Assembly (NCBI GenBank): GCA_038200435.1
Contig: JBBPXY010000019.1
Coordinates: 1-47,549 of the forward strand
Direction of reading: 5' to 3'
DNA length: 47,549 nt
DNA from: JBBPXY01 sp038200435
GTDB taxonomy: Bacteria > Actinomycetota > Thermoleophilia > Solirubrobacterales > Solirubrobacteraceae
Below are positions 8,459-16,161 of this stretch, in pieces. Position 1 is the stretch's first letter. Each line of letters starts with the position of its first letter. Under the pieces are notes generated by a model. That model was not told where the DNA came from. It saw nothing but the letters and a program-made list of their open reading frames with translations, and ran no database searches. A program made the position numbers and the translations under genes.

Positions 8459-9754
8459 TCAGGCGTCGTTGGCAGGAGTCGCGGGAGCCAGCAGCTCCTG
8501 GATCTCCGTCAGGTGGCACTTGACCTGCTCCTCCATCGCGACGAGTACCTGGCGGGCCGTGTCGATGGAAGAGCTCGCTCCTGTGAGCTGCAGCTTGACC
8601 TTCTGCGTGTCGCGCAGCGCGCCGAGCGCGCGTTCGGCTACGTCGCCCACGGCCGCCGTGTCGATCCCGTCGCCGCCTCCGCGCGCCATCAGTACACGGG
8701 CGCGGGCCAGCGCGTAGGCGACCTCGAGCGCGACCCGCGAACCGTCTTCGGGGTCGTAGGAGACAAAGAGCTTGTCGCCCTGGTGCTCGCGCAGTGGCTG
8801 GGTCTTGGCCGGTAGCTCGTCATCACGGGGGACGACGAGGACGGCGTAGTCGGCGCCGCGCTCGGCCTTGGCCCGCTCGAGCTCGCGCATGGCCTCGGGC
8901 TTGGAGAGCCGGCGGTCCTTGGCTTCGAACACGATGCTGCCGCGCGAGGCGCCGCGGCAGCCGTCGATGGCCACGACGATGTCGCCTGTCTTGCGGGTGG
9001 CGCCCTTCAGATCGCCGACGGCGTCGGCGTCGTCGCCCTGAGCGACGGCGATCGCGTCGAGGGCGGAGAACACCGCCTCCTCGTACGTTCGCCCTTTCGC
9101 CGTGCCGCGCTCCTGCTCGGCCACCAACTCGAGTTGCTTCTCGCGCTCGCCATGCAGGCGCTCGACCTGCACCTCGAGTCCGGCGAGCTTCTCGAGCAGC
9201 GCGTGCAGCCGCACGTCCTGGCGCTCGCCCATCTGCTTGATCGCTCCGACAGAAGCCGACTTGAAGTCGGCGAGCGGGTTCTGGCCGTCGGCGGAGGAGA
9301 ACTGGCGCAGGAGGTCGTCGCGCATCTTGCGCGTGACCTCATCGACGACCGCCTTGACGCGATGCTGCACCGCGCCCGCGCTGTCGTCGGAGAAGTGCTT
9401 CTGGAGCGACTTCGTGAGGTGGCCATTCTCAGCGCCGAACACCGTTTCGAGCTGCTTGGAAAGCTCGTCACCAACACGCTGCGCGCGCTCTCCAAACGCC
9501 GTCTCGACCTCGCGCGCCTGCTTTTCGAACTCAGCCCGCACGAAGTCGGCCTGGGCGCCGGCCTGCTCGCGGTCGAGCACTCGTGCGCCGATCGCGATCG
9601 CGTCCTGCACGAAGCGCGCCGGATCGTCACCGGCGGCCTCGCGCTCGCCCGCGAGGCGAACCGCGCAGGGGTCGTCGATGACGAGGGCGTCGACGACGAG
9701 CCGATCACCTTGCGTGCGGACCTGCGGTCGGTGGAGTGGGGTTGCCGCTTCCAT
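8459..9754 (-). CDS. Coiled-coil protein with PD-(D/E)XK-like nuclease domain
   Basis: 431 aa from ATG 9754 (a GTG at 9778 gives 439). About residues 60-225 are helical and coiled-coil. Residues about 230-340 look like a restriction-endonuclease fold: YEEAVF, then GDIVVAI and the core IVFEAKDRRLSK, giving the spaced E...D...ExK pattern also seen in DUF2130-type proteins. A final helical segment of about 80 residues follows (MEEQVKCHLTEIQELL). The pattern is read by eye, so nuclease activity is inferred. The adjacent divergent gene starts 62 bases away. Confidence 0.6.
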   Translation of the reverse strand: MEAATPLHRPQVRTQGDRLVVDALVIDDPCAVRLAGEREAAGDDPARFVQDAIAIGARVLDREQAGAQADFVRAEFEKQAREVETAFGERAQRVGDELSKQLETVFGAENGHLTKSLQKHFSDDSAGAVQHRVKAVVDEVTRKMRDDLLRQFSSADGQNPLADFKSASVGAIKQMGERQDVRLHALLEKLAGLEVQVERLHGEREKQLELVAEQERGTAKGRTYEEAVFSALDAIAVAQGDDADAVGDLKGATRKTGDIVVAIDGCRGASRGSIVFEAKDRRLSKPEAMRELERAKAERGADYAVLVVPRDDELPAKTQPLREHQGDKLFVSYDPEDGSRVALEVAYALARARVLMARGGGDGIDTAAVGDVAERALGALRDTQKVKLQLTGASSSIDTARQVLVAMEEQVKCHLTEIQELLAPATPANDA

Positions 9755-9816
9755 TGGACCTCGGGACGGTACGGCCACGGCCGGACGGAAAAGACTGGCG
9801 CCTCTACGCTCCGCCC

Positions 9817-10755
9817 ATGACCCGGCTTGCCCACCTGCTCGCCGAAGCGGGAGGGACCGGCGCGCCGCGCGAGCGGGGCAGCCAGCTGCGCGACGAATTG
9901 CTCGCCGGCCTTACGCGCGGTCGTGCAGAGCTGAGCCAGGCCCGCTCGGGCTACCGCGAACCCGTGCTCGTGGGCATCGCGCAGGCCGAGGGGCATCTGC
10001 GAGCGGTTGCCCCGGTCGCTCCCGAGTTGCGAGCCGATCCACGGGCGGCGAGCGAGCGCCCTTGGCTGCTGGTTGCTGCGCTGCTGGGCGCATTGGCGGA
10101 GGCCGCGGAGCTGCCGCCCCCGACGGGCCCTTCCGATCTGCGCCTGCGTGTCGGGGCGCTGGCCGGCCATCTCGTGCTGGAGCTGCCGAGCGTGACACCC
10201 GACGGGCCGGAGCTCGCCGCGTTGGCCGTCGAAGACCACGCAGGCGCCATCGACCGTCTCCGTACCGAAGCGCTCGCCCTCCCGGCCGCACTCCTCTCCG
10301 ACATCGCCGACCTGCGGCCACCCATCGGCGCCGGCCACCCGCTCCTGGCGGCCGAGGCGATCGCGCGGCTCGGTGGCCGGCCTGCGGACGCCGCCTCGGC
10401 CGCCACTCACGAAGACGCCATCCTCGCCCTCCTGCAGCCAGCATCCGCCCGAGCCCGCCCGCACGAGGACAAAGACCCCGCTCGCCGCACCGCACGCCGC
10501 ATCCTCCAGCGCCTGGCCGGAATGGGGAAGTGGGGCGGCTACCACACCGAGTTCACGCACCTCGCCCGTGGTTTCCCACCCGGCAACGATCGCGCGTTCG
10601 CGCTCGAGGTAGGCGAACGCCTGCTGTCCGCCGGGCTGCTAGAGGAGAAACGCAGCGTCGGCCAGCGCCATGTCTTCTTGAACCCGCGCCGGGCCGCGGA
10701 CATCTACGCCCTGGTCGACGACGGCATCGTCCCGCCGGGCCTCGAACTGCCCTGA
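9817..10755 (+). CDS. Unknown protein with conserved-looking C-terminal domain
   Basis: 312 aa from ATG 9817; a TACGCT box ends 6 bases before it, as for a leaderless gene. The N-terminal 220 residues are Ala/Leu/Glu-rich helices. The C-terminal 85 residues differ in composition: ILQRLAGMGKWGGYHTEF, then GNDRAFALEVGERLLSAGLL and SVGQRHVFLNPRRAADIY, which has the look of a winged-helix module. I do not recognise the family. It is divergent from the coiled-coil nuclease-like gene, which suggests shared control or a joint role. Confidence 0.6.
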   Translation: MTRLAHLLAEAGGTGAPRERGSQLRDELLAGLTRGRAELSQARSGYREPVLVGIAQAEGHLRAVAPVAPELRADPRAASERPWLLVAALLGALAEAAELPPPTGPSDLRLRVGALAGHLVLELPSVTPDGPELAALAVEDHAGAIDRLRTEALALPAALLSDIADLRPPIGAGHPLLAAEAIARLGGRPADAASAATHEDAILALLQPASARARPHEDKDPARRTARRILQRLAGMGKWGGYHTEFTHLARGFPPGNDRAFALEVGERLLSAGLLEEKRSVGQRHVFLNPRRAADIYALVDDGIVPPGLELP

Positions 10756-10770
10756 GGAGGGCGTTCATGG

Positions 10771-12411
10771 TTGGATACGGGCATGCCTTCTCCCGTCGAC
10801 CGCGTAACGAACAAGCTCTTCGTCGGCCGCACCCTCTGGGACGCCGGGATCGTCGCGTTCGCGCGGCCCGACCGCCTGGTGCGCACGGGCCTGGCGATGG
10901 CCCGTTGGGGTGCGACCCCCGCTGCGGGGTACGCCGCCGCCGCGGTGCGCTTCCCCGACGAACCTGCGGTGATCGACGAGCTCGGCACGCTCACGTTCCG
11001 CGAGGTGCACGAGCGCTCCAACGCGCTCGCTAACTCTCTGGCCGACCACGGCGTCGTCGAGGGTGACGGCGTCGCGATCATGTGCCGTAACCACCGCGGC
11101 TTCATCGACGCAGCCATCGCGTGCTCCAAGCTCGGTGCGCACGGACTGCTGCTCAACACCGCCTTCGCGGGGCCGCAGATCACCGACGTCGTCAAGCGCG
11201 AGGACCCGGGTGCGCTCATCTTCGACGAGGAGTTCACCGATCTCGTCAAGGACGCCGCGGTGCGGCGCAAGCGCTTCATCGCCTGGAACGAGGGCGACTC
11301 GAAGCTGAAGGATCCGACGCTCGAGGAGCTGATCGAGCAGGGAGACCCGTCGGATCCCGTACCGCCGCAGGAAAAGGGCCGCACGGTCATCCTCACGTCG
11401 GGCACGACGGGCACGCCAAAGGGCGCCAACCGCCAGAGTCCCGAGTCGCTCGATCCGGCCGCGGCGCTGCTCTCGCGGATTCCGCTCCACGCGCGAGAGA
11501 CGACGATGATCGCCGCGCCCCTCTTCCACTCGTGGGGCTTCGCGCACTGGACGATCGGCCTCGCGCTGTCCTCCACCATCGTGCTGCGACGCAAGTTCGA
11601 GCCCGAGCCCGTGCTCAGCGATACCGCGCAGCACCGCGCGACTTCGCTCGTTGTCGTTCCGGTGATGCTGCAACGCATCCTCGAGCTGCCCAAAGAGACC
11701 ATCCAGCGCTACGACCTCTCGCACCTCCGCGTGATCCCCGCCAGCGGCAGCGCACTGCCCGGTGAGCTCTCCAACGAGGTCATGGACGCCTTCGGCGACA
11801 AGCTCTACAACCTGTACGGGTCGACCGAGGTCGCCTGGGCCACGATCGCCACGCCCGAGGACCTGCGCGCCGCTCCCGGCACCGCCGGTCGCCCTCCGCG
11901 CGGGACGGTGCTGCGCCTCTACGACGAGAAGGGCAAGGAGGTCACCAAGGTCGGCGACACCGGCCGCATCTTCGTCGGCAACGAGATGCTCTTCGAGGGC
12001 TACACGGGCGGCGGTGGCAAGGACGTCATCGACGGCCTCATGTCGACCGGCGACGTCGGCCACTTCGACTCCGAGGGGCGGCTGTTCGTCGATGGGCGCG
12101 ACGACGAGATGATCGTCTCCGGGGGCGAGAACGTGTTCCCCGGCGAGGTCGAGGACACCATTTCCCGGCACGAGGCCGTGACGGAGGTCGGGGTCATCGG
12201 CGTCGACGACGACAAGTTCGGCCAGCGGCTGAAGGCGTTCGTCGTCAAGGGCAGCGGCAAGAAGGTGACCGAGAAGGAGATCCAGGACCACGTGAAGAAG
12301 AACCTCGCCAACTTCAAGGTTCCGCGCGAGGTGGAGTTCATCAAGGAGCTGCCGCGCAACGCCACCGGCAAGGTGCTCAAGCGTGAGCTGAAGGAGTCCG
12401 AGGAGTCCTAG
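10771..12411 (+). CDS. Fatty acyl-CoA synthetase (AMP-forming)
   Basis: Activates a carboxylic acid, probably a fatty acid, with ATP and CoA through an acyl-adenylate. 546 aa. Motifs in order: the P-loop TSGTTGTPKGANR, APLFHSWGF, LYGSTEVAWATIATPED, STGDVGHFDSEGRLFVDGRD, SGGENVFPGEVED, and the C-terminal catalytic Lys in GKVLKREL. AGGAGG at 10755-10760 is 10 bases before TTG 10771; ATG 10783 is the other candidate but is 22 bases from that site. The sequence is close to long/medium-chain ligases of actinobacteria; exact substrate unknown. Confidence 0.92.
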   Translation: MDTGMPSPVDRVTNKLFVGRTLWDAGIVAFARPDRLVRTGLAMARWGATPAAGYAAAAVRFPDEPAVIDELGTLTFREVHERSNALANSLADHGVVEGDGVAIMCRNHRGFIDAAIACSKLGAHGLLLNTAFAGPQITDVVKREDPGALIFDEEFTDLVKDAAVRRKRFIAWNEGDSKLKDPTLEELIEQGDPSDPVPPQEKGRTVILTSGTTGTPKGANRQSPESLDPAAALLSRIPLHARETTMIAAPLFHSWGFAHWTIGLALSSTIVLRRKFEPEPVLSDTAQHRATSLVVVPVMLQRILELPKETIQRYDLSHLRVIPASGSALPGELSNEVMDAFGDKLYNLYGSTEVAWATIATPEDLRAAPGTAGRPPRGTVLRLYDEKGKEVTKVGDTGRIFVGNEMLFEGYTGGGGKDVIDGLMSTGDVGHFDSEGRLFVDGRDDEMIVSGGENVFPGEVEDTISRHEAVTEVGVIGVDDDKFGQRLKAFVVKGSGKKVTEKEIQDHVKKNLANFKVPREVEFIKELPRNATGKVLKRELKESEES

Positions 12412-12420
12412 ACTGCGGCG

Positions 12421-12942
12421 ATGCCGCAGCGCACGGATGTCTTCGATCTCGCCCGGCTGCGACTCACCAGCGGCGAGGCGCGAAGGCTCGATCTCGCCGC
12501 TCGGCTCGAACCTTTCTCCTTCGGCGGTGAGCGCTACGAGGCCGCGCCGGAGGACATTCCCGTCCTGCTCGACGCCACCCGGACCACCGGCAACGGATTC
12601 GCGCTGCGGCTGCGCTTCTCCGCGGCGCTGACCGGTCCCTGCATGCGCTGCCTCGAGCCCGCGGCGCCGACGATCGAGGCCGACTCTCGCGAGATCTCCC
12701 AGCCCGGTGAAGTGGAGGAGCTCCAGAGCCCGTACGTGAACGAGGCCGACGAGCTCGACCTGGCCGCGTGGGCTCGCGATGCCCTCGTGCTCGCACTCCC
12801 CGACCAGATCCTCTGCCGCGCCGACTGCGCGGGACTCTGCGCCGTGTGCGGCGAGAACCTCAGCGAAGCCGGCCCCGACCACTTCCACGAGGCCGAGCCC
12901 GACCCCCGGTGGGCGAAGTTGCGGGAGCTGAAGCTGGACTGA
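12421..12942 (+). CDS. yceD: DUF177/YceD family protein
   Basis: A 173-aa protein of the family linked to 23S rRNA accumulation and found next to rpmF in most bacteria. The DUF177 core is visible, with a Cys motif CRADCAGLCAVCGENL near residue 133 that may bind zinc. ATG 12421 comes 6 bases after a TAGACT box, so it may be leaderless. Here the usual yceD-rpmF pairing is interrupted by a TolB-like gene. Confidence 0.9.
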   Translation: MPQRTDVFDLARLRLTSGEARRLDLAARLEPFSFGGERYEAAPEDIPVLLDATRTTGNGFALRLRFSAALTGPCMRCLEPAAPTIEADSREISQPGEVEELQSPYVNEADELDLAAWARDALVLALPDQILCRADCAGLCAVCGENLSEAGPDHFHEAEPDPRWAKLRELKLD

Positions 12943-12978
12943 ATCGCAACTCCTGAGCGGCGGGCCCGTCTAATCGAC

Positions 12979-13062
12979 ATGATCATTCGCTCATTCATGC
13001 GCGCCGTCGGCCTTCGGCCCCGGCGCAGCCGCTTTCTCGTTGCCTTGCCACGGCTGTCGTGA
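12979..13062 (+). other. Out-of-frame signal-peptide start of the TolB-like gene
   Basis: ATG 12979 (or ATG 12997) opens a 27-codon frame that reads MRAVGLRPRRSRFLVAL and then runs to a TGA at 13060. The next gene, in the frame one base off, begins ATAVVSVVAAAPAEAAFPG before and across its GTG start. Joined with a one-base shift near 13045-13048, the two make a textbook signal peptide: basic N-region, a hydrophobic core of about 16 residues and an AEA cleavage site. Either a deletion or an assembly/sequencing error split it. Confidence 0.55.
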
Positions 13063-13940
13063 GCGTTGTGGCCGCCGCCCCCGCCGAGGCTGCTTTCCCC
13101 GGCCACAACGGACACCTGGCGTTCGGCCTAGGCTCGTTCTTCGAGTCGACCGGTCCGCCGTTCACCTCCACCGAAGAGCGGGCGATACAGGACTCATCGG
13201 GACGCACGCTACGCGGATGCGTGCGCAAGACCGACCAGCCCGATCAGGGCGACTGCTCCATTTACTACTCGAGCCCTGCCTACTCGCCCGACGGAGCACG
13301 GGTCGTGTTCGACGCCGACCGTGCCCTGGGCCTGATGGACGCCGACGGGAAGAACTTCCGCCTTCTTTCGGTGGGCGGTGAGAAGGCGGACAACCCCGCC
13401 TTCTCACCCAGCGGCACCCAGGTCGTCTTTGCGCGGTACCCCTCGAATGCGACGGCCGCGCGCTCCGACCTCTACGTCATGCGGCCCTCGACGGGGCACA
13501 TGCGGAGGCTCACCTACCACGGCGGTTTCGCCCCCGTCTGGTCCTCGCGTGGCACGATCGCCTTCACGCGGGCGCACAACGTTTACGTCGTGCGATCCGA
13601 CGGCCACGGCCTGCGCCGCATCACCTACCGTCGCGGCAACTCGCCGGCATGGTCACCGCACGGCACGAAGCTCGTGTTCGTCAGAGACGGGCGGCTCTAC
13701 ATCGTCGGCGTCGACGGGCGTCGCCTTCACGTTGTCGGTGCAGGGGGCGCGGGTACCTATCCGAAGCCTGATACGACGGCCTGGTCTCCCGACGGGCGCA
13801 AGCTTGCTTTCGACTCTGCGGAGAGCGGGATATCGGTCATCGGCACGGACGGACGCGGGTTGCACCAAGTGCGAGAGGACGGGAGCGGCGCCGAGGGCGG
13901 CTTTGCCTACTTCCAGCCCGACTGGCAGCCCGTTCGCTGA
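13059..13940 (+). CDS. TolB/PD40-type beta-propeller protein, probably secreted
   Basis: 293 aa from GTG 13059 as it stands. Repeated WD40-like (PD40) blades are visible: PAYSPDGARVVFDAD, PAFSPSGTQVVFARY, PAWSPHGTKLVFVRD, TAWSPDGRKLAFDSA, each with a DxxG or SPDG turn. These fold into a beta-propeller, usually outside the membrane, that binds proteins or glycans. The N-terminus (VSVVAAAPAEAAFPG) is only the second half of a signal peptide; the first half is in another frame. The gene lies between yceD and rpmF, an unusual place. Binding partner unknown. Confidence 0.75.
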   Translation: MSVVAAAPAEAAFPGHNGHLAFGLGSFFESTGPPFTSTEERAIQDSSGRTLRGCVRKTDQPDQGDCSIYYSSPAYSPDGARVVFDADRALGLMDADGKNFRLLSVGGEKADNPAFSPSGTQVVFARYPSNATAARSDLYVMRPSTGHMRRLTYHGGFAPVWSSRGTIAFTRAHNVYVVRSDGHGLRRITYRRGNSPAWSPHGTKLVFVRDGRLYIVGVDGRRLHVVGAGGAGTYPKPDTTAWSPDGRKLAFDSAESGISVIGTDGRGLHQVREDGSGAEGGFAYFQPDWQPVR

Positions 13941-13980
13941 CGCCTGGATGGCGCTGGCCGCTGCTAGCCTCTCCCTCCCC

Positions 13981-14181
13981 ATGGCCGTCCCCAAGCAGAA
14001 GCAGTCGCACTCCCGCACGACCAAGCGCCGCTCCCAGCACAAGCTGACGGCGCCGTCCTACAACGCGTGCCCGCAGTGCCATCAGCCGCGCCGGCCACAC
14101 CGTGTGTGTCCGAGCTGCGGCACCTACGCCGGTCGCGAGATCCTCGCTGCTGACGTGTCTGCGCACGACCACGACCACTAG
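13981..14181 (+). CDS. rpmF: 50S ribosomal protein L32
   Basis: 66 aa, starting MAVPKQKQSHSRTTKRRSQH, the hallmark of L32. A zinc ribbon follows: CPQCHQPRRPHRVCPSC. The tail is His/Asp-rich (SAHDHDH). A TAGCCT box ends 10 bases before the ATG, so a very short leader is likely. plsX starts 12 bases after the stop, the usual pairing of ribosome and lipid synthesis genes. Confidence 0.96.
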   Translation: MAVPKQKQSHSRTTKRRSQHKLTAPSYNACPQCHQPRRPHRVCPSCGTYAGREILAADVSAHDHDH

Positions 14182-14193
14182 CGCACTCGGGTA

Positions 14194-15222
14194 GTGCCGG
14201 TCACCGTCGCGGTCGACGCGAACGGCGCCGACCTCGGGCCCGCCGAGGTGGCCGCAGGGGCGGCCGAAGCCGCGGCCTCGGGTCGCATCCGGGTGGTGCT
14301 CTTCGGCCCCGCGGCGGACTTGGGAACGCCCGGTGCCGGTGTCGAGGTTGTCGACGCCCCGATCTCTATCGCCAAAGCGGCAGATCCCGCGGCGGCGGCG
14401 CGCCGGAGCGCCGACTCCTCGATCGTCCGGGCCGCGCGAGCGGTCGGCGAAGGGCGGGCGCAGGCGCTCGTCTCCGGCGGCACGACAGGGGCCGCACTGG
14501 CGGCCGGCCTCTTTCATATGAAACGTGCTCGGGGCGTCTACCGCCCAGCGCTCGCGCTGCCCGTGCCGATCCCGGGAGCGCCGGTCCTGTTGCTGGACGT
14601 TGGCGCCAACGTCATGGTCCGGCCCGAGCACCTCGTGCAGTTCGCATTCATGGGCGCTGCGTTCGCTGAGACAGTGCTCGGCATCGCGCGCCCGCGCGTG
14701 GGATTGCTCTCCAACGGCGGTGAGGCGACGAAGGGGACTCCCGATTTGGTCGATGTGCACGCCCGGCTCGCCGGCAGCGGGGGCAACCTCAACTTCGTCG
14801 GCAACGTAGAAGGCACCTCGATGACCGCCGGGGCGGCCGACGTGGTGGTGACCGACGGCTTCACCGGCAACGTCGCGCTCAAGCTGATGGAAGGCGTCTC
14901 GAGCGCGCTGATCGACGCGATCCGTGAGCGCGCCCTCTCCTCGCCGCGGAGCCGCATCGGGGGTCTCTTGCTGCGTCCCGCGCTGCGCGGACTGCGTGAC
15001 GAGATCGACCCCGAAGAGACGGGGGGCGCCTACATGCTCGGCTTGCGCCAGGCTGGTGTCGTGGCGCACGGTCGCTTCACCCGCCGTGGCTTTCGCCGCG
15101 CGATCGAGGTCGCCGCCCGGGCTGTGGAGGTCGATTCGGTGGCAAAGACCCACGCCGCTCTCGAGGCAGCCGGGGCCCTGCGTGGCTCGTCCGCGGCGGC
15201 CTCTAGCGTCCCTGCCCCATGA
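14194..15222 (+). CDS. plsX: Phosphate acyltransferase PlsX
   Basis: Converts acyl-ACP and phosphate to acyl-phosphate at the membrane surface, feeding glycerolipid synthesis. 342 aa from GTG 14194. Family motifs: VTVAVDANGADLGPAEV at the start, SGGTTGAALAAG, LLDVGANV, GLLSNGGEATKGTP and VVVTDGFTGNVALKLMEG. The stop overlaps the acpP ATG (ATGA), so substrate carrier and enzyme are translationally coupled. Confidence 0.96.
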   Translation: MPVTVAVDANGADLGPAEVAAGAAEAAASGRIRVVLFGPAADLGTPGAGVEVVDAPISIAKAADPAAAARRSADSSIVRAARAVGEGRAQALVSGGTTGAALAAGLFHMKRARGVYRPALALPVPIPGAPVLLLDVGANVMVRPEHLVQFAFMGAAFAETVLGIARPRVGLLSNGGEATKGTPDLVDVHARLAGSGGNLNFVGNVEGTSMTAGAADVVVTDGFTGNVALKLMEGVSSALIDAIRERALSSPRSRIGGLLLRPALRGLRDEIDPEETGGAYMLGLRQAGVVAHGRFTRRGFRRAIEVAARAVEVDSVAKTHAALEAAGALRGSSAAASSVPAP

Positions 15223-15482
15223 CGCCTGACGATGTCCTCGAGCTCATCCGAGCCCACCTGGCTGACGAGCTCGAGATCGAGCCCGGGGAAATCGTCGAGA
15301 GCACCCGGTTCAAAGAGGATCTCGAGGCCGATTCGCTCGACCTCTACACGCTCGTGCAGGAGCTCGAGGACTCCTACGGAGTGAAGATCTCCGACGAGGA
15401 CGCAGCGAAGATCCTGACGGTTGGGCAGGCGGTCGACTTCGTCCTCGCCCACGGCGGCGTCAAGCGCGAGCAGGAGTCCTGA
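15219..15482 (+). CDS. acpP: Acyl carrier protein
   Basis: An 87-aa acidic four-helix protein that carries growing acyl chains for fatty acid synthesis. The phosphopantetheine site is Ser in EADSLDLYTLV, near residue 39. It overlaps plsX by ATGA. Its TGA at 15480-15482 is in the same frame as the following rnc sequence, which then stays open to 16157. Confidence 0.95.
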   Translation: MTPDDVLELIRAHLADELEIEPGEIVESTRFKEDLEADSLDLYTLVQELEDSYGVKISDEDAAKILTVGQAVDFVLAHGGVKREQES

Positions 15483-15485
15483 GCA

Positions 15486-16157
15486 CTGCCCTCGCTCATC
15501 GCGCTCGTCGACGCGCTGCCCGCGGAGCTCGCGCGGCAGGCGTTCACGCATTCCTCCTGGACGGAGCAGCGATCCGATGCCTACGAGCGGCTGGCCTTCC
15601 TCGGGGACAGTGTCCTCGGCCTCGCGATCACCACGCACCTGTATCCCCGGCTGAACGCAGGGCAGTACGGCGCTGGGCGCCTCACGCAGATCCGCGCGCA
15701 GACGGTCTCGGGCCGTGCGTGCCGCGACGTCGCCGACCGGCTCGGCTTCCCCGAGCGGTTGCGCGCGCGGGCGCCCGAGGGAGTTGGCCGCAACGTCGAG
15801 ACGCTCCTCGAGACCGAGCGAGTGCTGGCTTCGGTGATGGAGGCCGCCATCGGCGCGTGCTACCTGAATGTGGGGTACGACACGACCGCCGCGGCCGTGG
15901 TCGAGGTCTTCCAGCCCGAGATCGAGACTGCCCTCGAGGGATCGGTCGACTTCAAGTCGATGTTGCAGGAGCATCTGGCCCGCGACGGCGAGTCGGTCTC
16001 CTACGAGGTCACCTCGGAAGAGGGCCCGCCCCACGACCGCGTCTTCGCGGTGGAGGCGCGAGTCGGAGGCGAGAGCGTCGGGCGGGGCACGGGCAAGGCC
16101 AAGAAGGACGCCGAGCAGGAAGCTGCGCAGGCGGCGCTGACCAAGCTCGAGGGATGA
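15486..16157 (+). CDS. rnc: Ribonuclease III, apparently with a CTG start
   Basis: Endonuclease that cuts double-stranded RNA in rRNA and mRNA processing. The RNase III signature ERLAFLGDSVLG lies at about residue 32 and the second acidic site in MEAAIGACYL near 120. The dsRNA-binding domain is the last 70 residues (DFKSMLQEHLARDG to GTGKAKKDAEQEAAQAAL). The first ATG/GTG/TTG in frame is the TTG at 15759, far inside the catalytic domain. AGGAG at 15472-15476 stands 9 bases before CTG 15486, which gives a natural N-terminus PSLIALVDALP and 223 aa. The gene function is secure; the start codon is inferred. Confidence 0.88.
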   Translation: MPSLIALVDALPAELARQAFTHSSWTEQRSDAYERLAFLGDSVLGLAITTHLYPRLNAGQYGAGRLTQIRAQTVSGRACRDVADRLGFPERLRARAPEGVGRNVETLLETERVLASVMEAAIGACYLNVGYDTTAAAVVEVFQPEIETALEGSVDFKSMLQEHLARDGESVSYEVTSEEGPPHDRVFAVEARVGGESVGRGTGKAKKDAEQEAAQAALTKLEG

Positions 16158-16161
16158 CCTA

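Noticed and set aside
9102..11033. 643-codon + frame crossing the divergent pair and into the ligase gene
   Set aside because: Ser/Arg/Pro-rich without motifs, and it overlaps three better supported genes.
10765..12888. 707-codon minus-strand open frame opposite the acyl-CoA ligase and yceD
   Set aside because: It spans two real + strand genes and shows no domain; a GC-driven shadow.
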